From positions 620,001 through 684,000 of the forward strand of contig JAGPNK010000010.1 in NCBI GenBank assembly GCA_020746835.1: DNA of 64,000 bases. The letters are read 5' to 3'. The notes beneath the pieces are model-generated. The model had not been told where the DNA came from. It was given only the letters and a program-made list of their open reading frames with translations, and made no database searches. Shown here one piece after another: positions 34,488 through 47,000 of this stretch. The translations under genes and the position numbers were made by a program. Positions within the stretch are counted from its first letter, which is position 1. Each line of letters starts with the position of its first letter. Source of the stretch: Stachybotrys elegans (lineage: Eukaryota > Ascomycota > Sordariomycetes > Hypocreales > Stachybotryaceae).

Positions 34488-34514
34488 ACTGGCACTGGCA
34501 CTGGCACTGGCACT
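34488..34514 (+). repeat. ACTGGC hexanucleotide repeat
   Basis: About four to five tandem ACTGGC units with a final ACTAGC variant. Simple repeat in non-coding sequence. Confidence 0.85.
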
Positions 34515-36008
34515 AGCATTGACATACTGGCGCAGGCATTCGTGTCGCCATGTTCCGTGATCTACCTGGGGTTATACTCGATGGAGAGAATAGCATGGGC
34601 GACGTGCCGTGGATCGAGGTATGCGGTAGCCATCTGCGCGTGCACGCTTCCAGCCAGAGGTCGGTTCGAGAGGACCAAGGGTTCGGGCAGGCCCTAGCCC
34701 AGGGCTCCTCTAATCATCTCCCCTCATTGCGTGGTTGGCGTTGAGGGCAAAAAAAAAAAGAAGAAAAAAAGAGCTGAAGTGATTGGACTGTTGGTCCTGG
34801 CTTTTGGTGAGCTAACCAAGCTGTCAGATTGCTGCAATGACGTCGATGGGAATGGGGAGAGGGGGGGCAGGTGATACGGTGGAAGCAAAACACCATGCAG
34901 GCTTGCTGTCCTTTGTGGCAAAGGCGCAGATGCAAAGGCACACACACAGACGGTAGGCCGCGAGAAAGCGCGTGGAAGAGGACAGGAATGTCCAAGGGTC
35001 GTCGAAGTGGTCGGCGGTCGGTGGTCGGTGGTGGCTGCATCCTGGCCCCTCCTCCAGCCCCTCCATTGGGATCGAATTAGTAGATCGACCCCCTCCAAAC
35101 AAAATCCCGGGCAGGGCACCTTGTCAAAAAGCCACACGCCCCCTTTTGGATTGAACGTGGAATGCTTACCTTCCTGACCTTGAGAGCAGGAAGGTGCACA
35201 GGCGGGCGGCAAGGGATTGACAAAGTGAAAGGGAAGCAACGTCCCTGACCAATGGCACCCAAGTACCTTAGTACCCAGTCGTATTCTCGCTGGAGGACCG
35301 GGGTTGTTTTCGGGTGATCCATTGAAACATGTGGTCATAGCTCAATAATCCATCCCACTCTGAGAAGCATCACTACTTGCGCGCGGCTACAGATACATAC
35401 AGAGAGGAGCGAGTGATGGCTTCTCGCGTACATCCAGCATCATGATAGTCGGTAAGGATGGGCCAATAGCACCAGTGCCAGTGATTGTGGTATCCAAATG
35501 TCTACCGCCATTTCTCCCCCACAGTCGGTTGGCTGGCGAAAACATTGGACGAGCCCTCCCTGCTGGTCTTGTACAAGGTCGAGCAGAGCTACTGCATGCA
35601 AGCAACGTCTCGGAGATGAGGTTCGCGACATGGTGAAATGCGCGAAGCGGCCGTCGGCAACCATCCCTGGGAAACCCCGAAGCGACCAGGTGGCCCTCGA
35701 CGTACGTTGCCATCCTATTTCCCTTGCTTTCCCCCCATCGTTATTGACACATTCCGGGTCACAGCCGGGTCGATAGTGGGATGTAAGAGAAATCAACATA
35801 CATACGCCGGCAGCTGGAGAGGGTGGGTGCGCTGGCTCGGCAAGCCATGGCACGATGCTGAGGATGATAGCAATTCTTCCAATTGGGATGACGCTAGCTG
35901 TCTCGTGAGAGTTTGCTTGCCCTAATTTGCAGCTATCGCCATCTCGTCATGATGGAGCAGCCCAAAATCTCACCTTACCCGTTCAAACCACACACTCGCG
36001 CGCACACG

Positions 36009-36025
36009 CACACACACACACACAC
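36009..36025 (+). repeat. CA dinucleotide microsatellite
   Basis: About 8.5 CA units, with interrupted CA/CG sequence extending back to about 35989. Non-coding. Confidence 0.9.
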
Positions 36026-36716
36026 TCGTTGGTCTCTGACACCGCGCAGACAAAACAACGCACACCCACCATACACATGGCATCCCAAAAGGGTGGCTAG
36101 CTTGTTCTCAACAGACAACCATGGTTCTGGAAGGGTTCCAATGGGCCGTCCTACGGGCCCCGACGTGTCCTGCAGCCTACGCGTGATCTCGTGAGGAAGC
36201 TCTGAGGTAATCAGCCGTCATAACCTGTGCAGTTCCGGTTCCTTTCTGGTAGCCGGCTCAACACCATCCACTACTGTGTCATGGCCAGCATCAAGATTAC
36301 TTGGGACCTTTGGTATGTTGACGTTTTATAATTGCTCCTGCTGGGCTGGGGCGCCAGCGGTAACGTAGCACTCGTATCGAATCCTATTGGGAGTGAGACA
36401 GGGAGAGATGGCTTTGATTCTGAGTGACGGTTTCGTCGTTCACCCAATGGCCTTGACCCCTGACTTCCTCTGGCGAAATGTATTTATTCTGGATGCTCGA
36501 TGGGTAAGACCCGATATCTGCGCAAGATGGAGAAAAGAAGGGGGGGCGTCCCTAAACGGTGAGCTGGAATGGACAGAGGGAGAGGGGTGTGCCTCGAAAG
36601 AAGATTTCATTCAGCATTTTGGCACACGGTCGTTGATTGACAAGAACTGCTTCGGTACTGCCGGAGTACTGTACAGATGGCTGTGGGACAAGGTACGTTC
36701 TGCTACATGGAGAGAG

Positions 36717-36743
36717 AAATAAAATAAAATAAAATAAAATAAA
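36717..36743 (+). repeat. AAAAT pentanucleotide repeat
   Basis: Five tandem AAAAT units. Related (T)TTTTA tracts recur around 30130, 33665, 36990 and 38092, so this type of repeat is common in the untranslated parts of the window. Confidence 0.9.
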
Positions 36744-38870
36744 CTCCAGGCCATGTGCAGCACGGAGTAAGACAGTTGCTTGGCTGGGTCTCTTTTGTTA
36801 TGGCTTCGCTGCGGTATCAGGCGGCGGGCATTGCCAACTCATCATTGCATGAGGGTTCAAGGGGATATGGCCGACTCGCCTCCCAGCCTCGTCCAATCAA
36901 GCTGGGCCTTTTCACCGTTCAACTCAATTTTGCATGGTGCAAGGGCCACGAGCAGAGGGGAGGGGGGGAAGTGTTGGCAGGGGTCCCTTTTTATTTTATT
37001 TTATTTGTTATATTGTTATTATTTCTTCTTTGCTTCCTATCCCCTTTCTGTACTCCCGCCCCTCCAACCAACCACCTACATACACCACTACATACACACA
37101 TCCAACGGGCAGGACAAGGCCCGCAGAAGGCTAGAAGCTGTTCATGCACCTTCGGGGGACGCTCAGTGCCGGTGTACATGTGTGGCGTGCGTGTTTGATG
37201 GGCTGTCTACTTCACCGACGTTCGAGAGATGCACAATGGCACATGGTATGCAACTGCCGCGTGCGTCATGGGATCCTTCCTCCTTGGAATCAATTTATAT
37301 GGCACCCTCACCGTTTGTGACGCTGCCGCAATTGGCCACGGCGGGCGATTCGCTCGACGGGGCAATGGTGGTGCATTGGTGATGAATGGCAGCGGGATCC
37401 GCCAATGGCAAAATCGAGTCAGGCAAGCCATGCCGTGTCTCAATGCCCTCGCTGCCCTGCATTTGATGTGTCTAGTAGTGAGACAGACAGGCATGGCAGA
37501 CAGACAGATAGCGACACAATGGCTCAGCTACTAAGCAGAGCTTGGCTGAGACCAACAAGTGACCTCAGCTTCCAGTTCAACGTATGTATGGCGGTACGTC
37601 TCGGTTGTTTGTGATGCTCTTTCCCCATTTCCTATTGTATGCACGTACGTCCCAATTGAGTGGCGACATGGCGCTAGTCATTGTGTAGCGAGGAATTGCT
37701 TGCCTCAGCCACGTAGGCTGTTGATCAGGGAAGGACCAATCCAATCGTCGTTCTCGGTCGGGCCCATCTCAAACCTTGTCGAGCCTCGATCTCCTGCTAC
37801 CAACCATGGCGCTCGCTGCTCTCCTGCGGACCTCTGCGAATCGCCCAGCTATCCCGGCGCCGTGGGCCATTATTGGGGAACCACAAGCGCCTGTGCTTGC
37901 ATCACTCTTGTTCGTCCAAGCCCGGTTCTGGGCTATTGTATCCGTCGTCGCCCTGTTCTCCGACTCGCCCGTCCCCCACCGACCGACGTCGCCTTCCAAG
38001 CGCCTAGAGAGACAGGCACACACGCAGGGCACACGCGCGCGCAAAAAGACTGGCAATGCGGGCAGCGGTAGAGTCGCACCAGGCTTCGATTTTATTTTTA
38101 TTTTTTATTCCAGCGAATGACAGGTCCCCGCCCTAGAAGCACCGATTTACACTGCAGGGTCGTTGGCAGGCGATGATGACACGGCGCCTCGATGCCTGCC
38201 CCTCTCTTCCTCGGCGGGCATGATTTGCTGGCTGGACCAGTCACTTTCCTGGTCACAGCACAGGCGCTGCCGTCTCCCGCACGGCAATGACAAGATAATG
38301 TGCACAGGAGCTTCTGCAGCTCATTGCCCCCCCCCCAGGCCAAATCCATACCGGGCCCTGGTTACCGAGTACATAGGTACCAGACCTGGCCTCCGTTCTG
38401 TATGTGATGTCCCCTGCCCACGGCAGTACGCACGGTAACATGTATCAAGACGGCCATGGCCATGGCGATGAGGGGTGTGGCCGTGGATGGTGGAGAGGAC
38501 AAGGCCCGTCTTGGCCCCGAGAGAGAGGGAGCGAGATGAACGCAGGCTGGCGCAGAGGTTCTTCTACTCGGCGATACCAAGGATACCTGCCTATCTACTG
38601 ACCTGCTTAGCCACCATGTGGTGCCGTGTGCACCGTGCTGCAGTGCATTAGGTCGCCTCCGAATGGGAGAGATCTCGGAGGCCCGTCGGGTGGGCAGCCA
38701 ACCAGGTTGCGGCCTCGTCTCTTCCCAGGTCCTAGGCCTGCGAAGCAGAGGATAGTTGCGGACGCGACGCCCACGCCAGCCAGCACATAGAACCACTCGA
38801 AGCTTCGGTCCGGGTCCTCTCTCGCAACCTGCCAACTTTTCAGGCCCCCCTCCTCTCTCTCGCACGCGCG

Positions 38871-38892
38871 CTCTCTCTCTCTCGCTCTCTCG
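38871..38892 (+). repeat. CT repeat at the head of the dsRBD-like gene leader
   Basis: A run of ctctctctctctcgctctct lies about 1.37 kb before the ATG at 40262. CT boxes of this kind often lie just upstream of transcription starts in filamentous fungi, so transcription of the dsRBD-like gene may begin soon after it. Confidence 0.6.
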
Positions 38893-40261
38893 ATTCGACT
38901 GTCCGTCCATCCTTTGAGCCTCTAGTTCCCATTGCCACTCGTCCAAAACCGTTCATTCACACCGCACATCTGGTTCCATTGGGGAATCCAGCTAGTCCCT
39001 CGTCGTCAATGGTCAATGGAGGGGGGGGGCACGTCAACATCCCAGCAACTGGTCCCCCAGTTCAAGCCTTCCCAGCCCGTCCCAGCCTGCACCCAATGGC
39101 CACTGGCCACTGGCCTGTCACCAGAAACAACAGAGACCACCAGGTCAACCGCCGGTACTGATTCCGTACCCGCCTGCCCCGGCCAGGGGGATACCAGGAC
39201 CCAGCCCGGTGCCAGCCATCGGGGCAATTGATCAGGAGATCGGCCACCACTTGCCTCTTTCTCTCGTTTTCTCTTATTTTTCTTTTATTTGTTATCGTTG
39301 CGTTATGATTGCGGAATACATGTCGCTCTTCCGCCAGCCTATCCGCCGGCTCAATTTTATTTCATTTTAATGCCTTGTTCTTCCTAGTGTCTTTTTACCT
39401 CTCGCTTGTACTATCCGGTATCTGTATGTCCTTCTCGTCTCTATCGTCCCTCTCATGGATGCTGGATGCTTGCATCCCCCCCCCCCCCCCCTCCTCCCCT
39501 TGCGTTGCTCTTGTGGAGTTCCCCTCGTCTCCAGCAACCTTTTTTTATCAACTGGTAACGAGGAGGCCAACACATCAAGATGGGTCACAACCTGTAGAGA
39601 GCCGCATCGTCCACATCGTTTCTTGCATCTGGTTCTATACACCTTCCTTGCCATTGTATCCTCCGTACACCCCCTCCCCCTCCCCTCCTCATCTCCTACT
39701 CATACTCCTCCTCCTCCTCGCGCTAATATCCTTCTTTTTTTTCCGCAATAAAGCACACACGTCTCGCTGTCCATGGCACATTTCATCTGCATCCCAAGCT
39801 CCCGAGAGCGTAGCGTCTCATCCTAACCCTTGCCATACCCTCGACATTACATCGTCTTCCATCCTGGCCCTTGGGCACTAAGACAGCCTCAAAATCCTCT
39901 CCTCTCCCACCTCGACCCGTCATCCCACACATCAACACACCTTCACTGTTTTCAATTGTGTTGCGTTGGGCTCGACTGCAGCTGACCGGTCTGGATCTCG
40001 GCCCTGCCCGACTACCTCACTACCTACATTCCCTCTTGCACTCTCTACCACCTTGCCTTTTTGTCTCTTTCTTGTCCTCCTTGGGCTCTCCTAGACTACA
40101 GCTCGCCCCGTCCAGACGGACCACACGCCAACGCACACAGCGCACTGCGCGCTCGCCCTCCATCGAATCTTCTCGCCGTCTGGACTTGTTCCCACTTTGT
40201 CCGGAACACACATCCGCCCGATTCAACCTCACCTCCCCCCAATTGACCACCATCAGTCACC

Positions 40262-41098
40262 ATGGGCGGCTTCTACATGCAATATCTTGAGAGTAAGTTA
40301 GCCAATGGATTCCTGCCTAACTTTTGTTCTTTTGCCCAACCCCTTCGTATTGTTACTCTAAACCTTCTCGGGGATGAGATTCGTTATGGGTTTGGCCATG
40401 GCTATGTGTGCAGGGGCAAGCAAGGTTTCTATTGAACCGACTTGTCCAAGTGTGACAACCTTACTTGGGGAAGAGAGCCGACGCGCACTGGAGGATTTGA
40501 GGCTCATGCCGCGTGGTGTTGCTGCAACCTTACAAGCTGCCTGCACCTCATATGTGCTTCTCGCCTCATGCCATTGTCGCTAGGATGAGTGAGGACGGGT
40601 CAAAATAGGGTCCCGGCTACCAAGTGGTTGGGTTCCAATGCAGCTTCGCCTGCGATGTCCGCCGCGTGCTCTATGCAAGCCGTGCCCCTTCCATACCATG
40701 CCGAATCAACCCTGGCCTTGGCGAACGCGTGGACTAACTTGTGGTTCCAATTAGGCCTCTGCCGCCGTCGTGGGTGGACAGACCCCGCGTACGAGTGTTA
40801 CCGTGACCCTGCCGGATACACTTGTCTTGTTCTCGTCAACGGGCGCGAGTACCAGACGGACCTTGCATACGAGTCGGATCTGCTGGCGCAGGAGAACGCT
40901 GCCATGCGCGCCTTCATGGTCTGCCGCAACTTCTCCGTCAACGGCGGTATGCTTGCGCGCAACGGCATTGTCCAGGGACTTCCCGCCAACGACACTGGCC
41001 GCCGCCGCAAGAGTCGCCACATCTCTACCCGAGATAGTGGCGACCGCCACAGTCGACGTGGTCACTCGAGCAGCAGCTCTACTGCTTCTTTCGACTAA
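40262..41098 (+). CDS. Small dsRNA-binding-domain-like protein of unknown function
   Basis: Two exons (40262-40292 and 40755-41098) give 124 residues. The 462-base intron is long for this locus but has a GTAAGT donor and a ctaact branch before ttag. The start MGGFYMQYLESLCRRRGW, then DPAYECYRDPAGYTCLVLVN, GREYQT and ESDLLAQENAAMRAF follow the alpha-beta-beta-beta-alpha order of a double-stranded-RNA-binding domain (about residues 5-75). The usual basic KKxAK at the start of the last helix reads LLAQENAA, so the main phosphate-contacting lysines are missing. This suggests a type-B or protein-interaction version of the fold. A basic Arg/Ser/His-rich tail (GRRRKSRHISTRDSGDRHSR) ends the protein. 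I recall no characterised member. It stands alone between two gene-poor intervals of nearly 8 kb each and has a long CT-rich leader, so tight transcriptional regulation is plausible but inferred. Confidence 0.8.
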
Positions 41099-44000
41099 AC
41101 GAACTTTGTCCTAATTGGTCCACACGAAGAAACGTCGAAAATACCCGGACAAAAAGTCACAGAGGAGGACGAAAGACGAAAAAGAAAAATATAACATAGG
41201 AGCGGCAAAAAAAAAGTTCTCACAGCATCGGCTCACAGAGGCTATCCTCCATTCCGATTATACAGGCGGTTGAAAGGCTTCACAGCTTTCCCCAAGGAGA
41301 TGGCCGCATCACAACCTGGGTGGTTCACATTTTGATGAATTGGATGAAAACTGGGCGCTGCGACAAGAGACGTCCCAGTGCCCATAACAGCGGATCACCC
41401 CAAGACGAAGCAAAAAGAAGAGGCGATACTTTCTGGCATTTCTCGCCTTTGACACGACCTTCATGACGATACGATACAACTTCTAGAAAGCCTCCTTGGC
41501 AATGCATATACGGTGGCATATGCACTTTGGCACATTTCTGCAACCCCCACGATTTTATTTCTGTCTCTTTTCTTTTCTCTCTTCTCATGTTCACGCATTA
41601 TGCCCACGAGACAAGTGACTTGCTTCTCCTCCACACATACACCCAAGACTCGACACCTTTGAACGGGTGGGTGGTCAATACAATTGGATGGTCTTTGCGA
41701 GCGCAACCATCCGGCAGAAACTCGTGTATTGCTGGACGAGCCTGCCAGGTGTCTGTTCACACACTTTGGGTTTCGCACGAGGACACGGCCAGTCACGATG
41801 AGTCACAACTAGATGATCTATGAACGATCCAATGACATGATTTCCTGCTTTCTTCTTCTTTCCCTTTCTCCTTTTTTCCCCATTGGGAGGCTAGACTCAG
41901 ATTGCATTTCTTCATTTTCAGGGTGGGATTCCTCTACCAGCGAGCCGGCAAGCGATTGAATCTGCAACGACCATTCGGTGGCCTTCTCGATGCATAGCCA
42001 GGACCCTCATATATTTCCTAGATCTCTCGCCTGCCTTGGTTTTTGCGCTATCCCTGGCCCCGAACGTGTTTTCCTTCCTTCATTCTAACGCACCTGTTTC
42101 ATCGATTGTGTTTCTCCTCGGTTGCTGTTGAGGTGGTGGCCTGGATTGGCACGGAATTGGGGAAGGGAGGGTATTTGTGCATTTTTCAAGACTTGGGTGA
42201 GCGGGATCGAAGGCGGCAAGATTTCTTTTCTGGGTTGGCAGGCTGGATTTGGTCCAATCTTGCTTCTGTGGGAGGAAAATAATGATTTTGAGTTCGGGGG
42301 CACAAGTTGCAAGAGATTCTCCTCTCACGATTACGACTTTAACGACATGATAACGAATTGGAATTCCTTTGAGATATGCAGCAATGCCAACGTTTCCTAA
42401 GAAGTCGATGCTCCCCTCCCGCCATCCATGATGAGTGACTGTTGTTTGGTGATTCCACGGTGACCGGTCATATGCTGTCAACTTCTCGAGTTTCACCCAA
42501 TCTGAGATACGAGGCTGCACCAAGCTGATGATGGAGAAAGCTTTGTCTTGTTCAAGCCCTTGGCTCGGTATAATAAATAGGTTGGCATCCCATTGAGTGG
42601 TTGGTCCTAGCTGGTGCGGCATGGAGAGTTGGGCACGATTCCTGCAGCCTTTGTTACATTCGTTCACTGATGGCTTTTCTCACGTTACTTCCATATGGCT
42701 CGTATCAAAACACGACACTCACCCTATTCATCCATCATCCTACCCGCTTGTACGTGCGATAACCAATGGACAGACCCAGCACGTCACAGGCTACCCTGCA
42801 TACGTGCATCCACTTGAGGAAGCTGTATAGAATGACGCAAAGCTCACATCATTCATGCAGTCGAATATTCTACGCACGGCCGTGACTAGGGGTATCGTTT
42901 CTTCGCAAGTGCCCTTTGGGTGACGAGCTATCGCCAGTCTTGCGACTTGAAGCTTTCGTGAAAAGGCTGGTCTGAAGGCCACATGGCCACTGATCCCTAG
43001 TCCAGCATTGTCAATACATGATGAGCCATGATTGTCTGCTCTTGCTTTGTAGTTGCTCCATTACAGCCCTGCAACCTTTATCTTGCTCCTGTCAATAGGC
43101 ACGGGATCATTCCTCATTGGTAATACACGATGACTCGCCATGCATCGTGTGGTGCATCTCTAGTTGGTACTGAGTCATACCCTCTGATGTCACGGAGCTG
43201 GAGTTTCCGGCCCGTGTTGGTCGAGTTCCCTCGTTCAGCGAGTTGCATTGTTTCCCATTACAGTATGTTGGCTTGTCCCTGTGACGACAGCATTCTAGTG
43301 GCGATCTCTCCGCCTTGGACGCACAAGTTGACTGAATGGGTGCTTGAGTTATCGCAACCCGTAGGCTATATCAATGTTAAGCGGGTGTCCATGAGTGTCG
43401 ATTATCGTCACCCATGCTTCCTGTATTCACCGACGTAGTTCATCGAGAAAACCCACCCAGCTCTTCTCAGGCCGAGGTATCATCCAGCAGGAGCATGTTT
43501 ATGAACAGTGGTCATGGCAGGCCGGTGGCATTCACCGCTCTCATGCCGCGGTATAATTGAGCACTAGACTTTGTCGATAAGTTCTCAAGGCTATGGTGTA
43601 TACGTCAACACGAGGACACAGTGTCCCAACTCGTATTAATGCAAGAGATCAATCGCATTCATCTTGAAGAGGCGGTGGACGCCCGAGTAGGGCGAGTAGA
43701 GTCTAGGGTAACCTGGGAAAACAGCAGAACAAGCTGCAGTTGTTCAGTCCCAACATCCCTCCCCTTGCCGCCTTGTCTGGGGTTGAAACAATAAATAAGG
43801 CCAAGGAGCGTATGGGCCTGCAAGGGGAGCCTGGTGTATCTAGAATTTGAAGGCCGAACAGCTCTGATGACACGCAAGAGGTGGTACTTTTCAGCATCGA
43901 TGGCGGGCTAATGTCACTTCTCACCAACTAGGCGAGGCCGCGAATTCAATCTAAGACATCAAGGCACAGCTCCGTGCCAGCTGGCAGTGGAAAAAGCAAA

Positions 44001-47000
44001 CCATCAGCAAGCCGGAGGTCATCCTGTGGGATCGGGAAGCAGGACAACTGGCGTATCAGCACGACGACAGCCATCCAGGCCAAGCTGACACACCGCATGT
44101 TGAGCACAGATCCCTTTTGTTACTACTACCACGGCTAGCCACGATGCCACCCACAGAACTGAGACACAGGCGGCTAATCAATTGACGAGCTGGGCGGATG
44201 AGGATGCTCCCAGCTGCGATGGGATAGGCAAATGTAGCTTTTCATAGAACAATGGGTTGGCGGCTATCCGTGTCGTGTTTGAAGTTATGTACTGAAGTAT
44301 CCGCCCAATTCACCCGAAATAGGGTGCCGTTGGCCTGGGCGTAGCATGTCCATTCAATTGACTTCCATGATGAGCGAGCTTCCGCACAGACCTGGCCAGG
44401 CGCCGGCGTGGAGAGCGCTGACATAAGACAAAGCGTCGAGGGAGCATCCGCTGTCTTCCCTGTCGATGATCATGTTGGTGGTGGCGAGATTATGGTACTA
44501 TTGAGGAAATGCGCCACATTGGGAAATCCCATTTGCTGTGTTGGGAGGAGGCGGTTGAGACGAGAGGGATTGTCATCTGAGGCACCTTTTTCCCTGCCTG
44601 CCGACCTGCCTGTCTGAAACTTTTTTCATGCTATTCCGCGCATGACGAGAAAGCATCGGTATCCTTGGTTTCGCACCTGCACGTCTCAGGGCTGTACGCT
44701 GGAGGCATTGTGGCTCCCTCAGTGGCTATGCCTTCTTCGCCCTTACATACCACGGGCGGCGCGCGGCAGACGGCGTGGCCTGGGTTGTCCTTGGATCAAG
44801 CGCCGACTCGATGCTCAGGCCAGGGATCAGACGCAGGGAGAAGACACGGCCAGGGAACCTAGGCGCTGGACCTTGTACGGAGTAGTTACGACGAGATGAA
44901 TTTGGAGTCGGCGGCAACGGCTTCGTATATTTAGTTGTCCAAGGGGACACGAACCCGTCCCACAGCAGGAGTCGCCGCATGCAGGCTTGCGAGAAGGGCA
45001 GGTTAGTGTTGAGCCTCCTCCAGGATAGACTCCAGGATCCAGAGCATCACCACCTCCTGGCTCCAGGGTTTTGACGGATAGAGGCAAGCACATCGGAGTT
45101 TTTCGTGTGTGGTGTCTCGGATAAAATGGGGGTTCGGGATCGCCTGACCTTTTGAGCCAGGTCCGGCTCGTTTGGATAGGCCAAAGTCGAGAGCCTAGTT
45201 GATGGTCGCTGGCAAGGGGGAGGAGGGGCAGTTGAGAGAGCCAAGGGCTAAGCAGCCCACGAAGCGAAGACCCTGCCTCGCTCGGCACCCGGGACTCGCT
45301 GATCCTGCACAGACGAAAAGCTCGAGCCAAACGTGACCATCTGGCGGTTGACGCGCGCGCCACCTGGATCTCGTCCCGTTGGTGGTGCCGGCCTGTGCCT
45401 GTGTCTGTGCCCGTGTGTATCCGTGAGCACATCCCATTTTTGTCTCTATCTAAACCGATGTATTATTCAACTGCCCGGTGATCCTATCGTCCGCCCCAGC
45501 GGCTCACGGTTCCCGAGTGACTCAGTCATTTGTGCTGTGAATGGTGGCATTGCATGTGCGTCTTGGGCATCTGAGCATTGGTTGGGCCCTTATAGTGTGT
45601 GGGTTGCCCAAGCACGTATGGAGGTGCATGCATATGTATCTGGGGCCACGTTTGACGTGTTCGGGGATGCAGCTGCACCGGCATGTCTCAGACAGACATT
45701 GGTGGTAAAAGCCATCCGTTCCCACCTAGCCGAGCCAGCCAGAGAGGCCTGGAGGAGCAGGAGGGATGTCGGAGGAGCCTGAGGAGACTGAGGAGCCAAG
45801 CCAGCCATTGAGCGCGCGATTGGACGAGATTGGACGAGATAGAAGGCGAACAAGAGGGCCGGCGATGCGGGGGGGCGTGCAACGGGGAGAAGCCGCAGTG
45901 TGGAAGCAGCCTCACCCACACAGTGCTGTATTATTATGTCTAAGGCACCAACTCTTGGACCATGGGCTGAACAGTGTGCGGGAGGAGGCTGGTCTGAGGT
46001 GGCTGGAGCCCGGTGTGAGGCTGGATACCAAACTTGGACAACGTTCAAGGCCAGCACGGATCGCAGACGAGCTCTGCCTGCCGTAGTCAACCACAAGTGA
46101 GCCAGCCGCCTAGATATTACGGCTGAAGAACACCAAACAAAAAATCCCATCGAAAATTTGGATAGACAGCAGGCGAAATGAGACAGAGTTTTGCGAGCGC
46201 AGCGTACCATTGCAACGAGACCAACTAGTGCGGCCGTGTTGTATGCATGTAATGCCGCATCCCACCATTGGCTGAACCATGGAGAGAGCTGCATTGAGTG
46301 TCCGTCAGCAAAGTGGCCTGCCGATGGTCAACTAGGTACTTAGGTAAGTGGAGCATCATGGCGATGCCGACGCAGTCCCGATAGTCGATCAGCAAGAGAA
46401 AGGCACGAGGCAGGCCAGCCAAGGGGAATGGAGGCAAGCATGTCATCCGGCGGCTTTGTTCGTTCCCTGTTGTTTCTTGTTGGCCTTTCCCCCGAGCTTG
46501 AGGGTAAGGGTGAGTGTTGGGGCAATAAGGTCAAAGAACGACTTGTTAGAACGAAATGTATGCATTTCGCTCGAGTGGATGCAACCGTAAGATTGCAACA
46601 TGCCCACCACTTCAGCCGTCATTATCGGTGCTTCATACAGTCCAAGGGGGAGGGGAGGACCAGGCCAGGGAAGGGCGATGCCCGCACGCAACGGGTTATT
46701 GCAACACCGTCACGGTGCGCATGTGGGCGGCCATTCAATAGTCTAACATGAGTGGCTAGCCTTTCACGGGAGCCAGTCGAACGTGCCTGCAGTGTAGTCT
46801 GTGAGCCGGAGCTCAACCAGACTCGTGCCCGGGTATTGTCACTGGATGTGGACATGTGTGCCGGTCCCTGAACGATGAGTTGTCCAGTGTCCATTCGCCT
46901 CGTCGCTGATGCGCCAGGGTCGATCTGCCTTGCTCGACAAGCTTCCCACCTCCCCGCCAGATCGTCCATGGATTCCTGGAGGGAACCGGGTTGTGCAGTC

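Larger units (their letters stand above)
32551..40261. other. Gene desert of 7.7 kb upstream of the dsRBD-like gene
   Basis: No protein family is recognisable on either strand. Contents I can see: a G-rich purine tract with G-quadruplex pattern (33216-33271), a hexanucleotide repeat (34488-34514), a CA repeat (about 36009-36025), an AAAAT repeat (36717-36743), further ttttatttta tracts (about 33665, 36990, 38092), a CT repeat (38871-38892) and poly-C runs (near 38326 and 39478). From about 38850 to 40260 the plus strand is strongly pyrimidine-rich, as in a long fungal 5' leader. The best isolated frame, 36387-36722 (111 codons), lacks family features. Confidence 0.5.

Noticed and set aside
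36387..36722. 111-codon plus-strand frame in the left-hand desert
   Set aside because: Composition is protein-like, but there is no family match, no supporting splice structure and no conserved motif; kept only as a note.
39309..39881. 190-codon frame upstream of the dsRBD-like gene
   Set aside because: Pyrimidine-rich leader sequence with poly-C runs; it reads as Ser/Pro/Leu noise.
45590..46294. 234-codon minus-strand frame in the right-hand desert
   Set aside because: No recognisable domain, opposing frames are also open, and no flanking exons or leader-like sequence.
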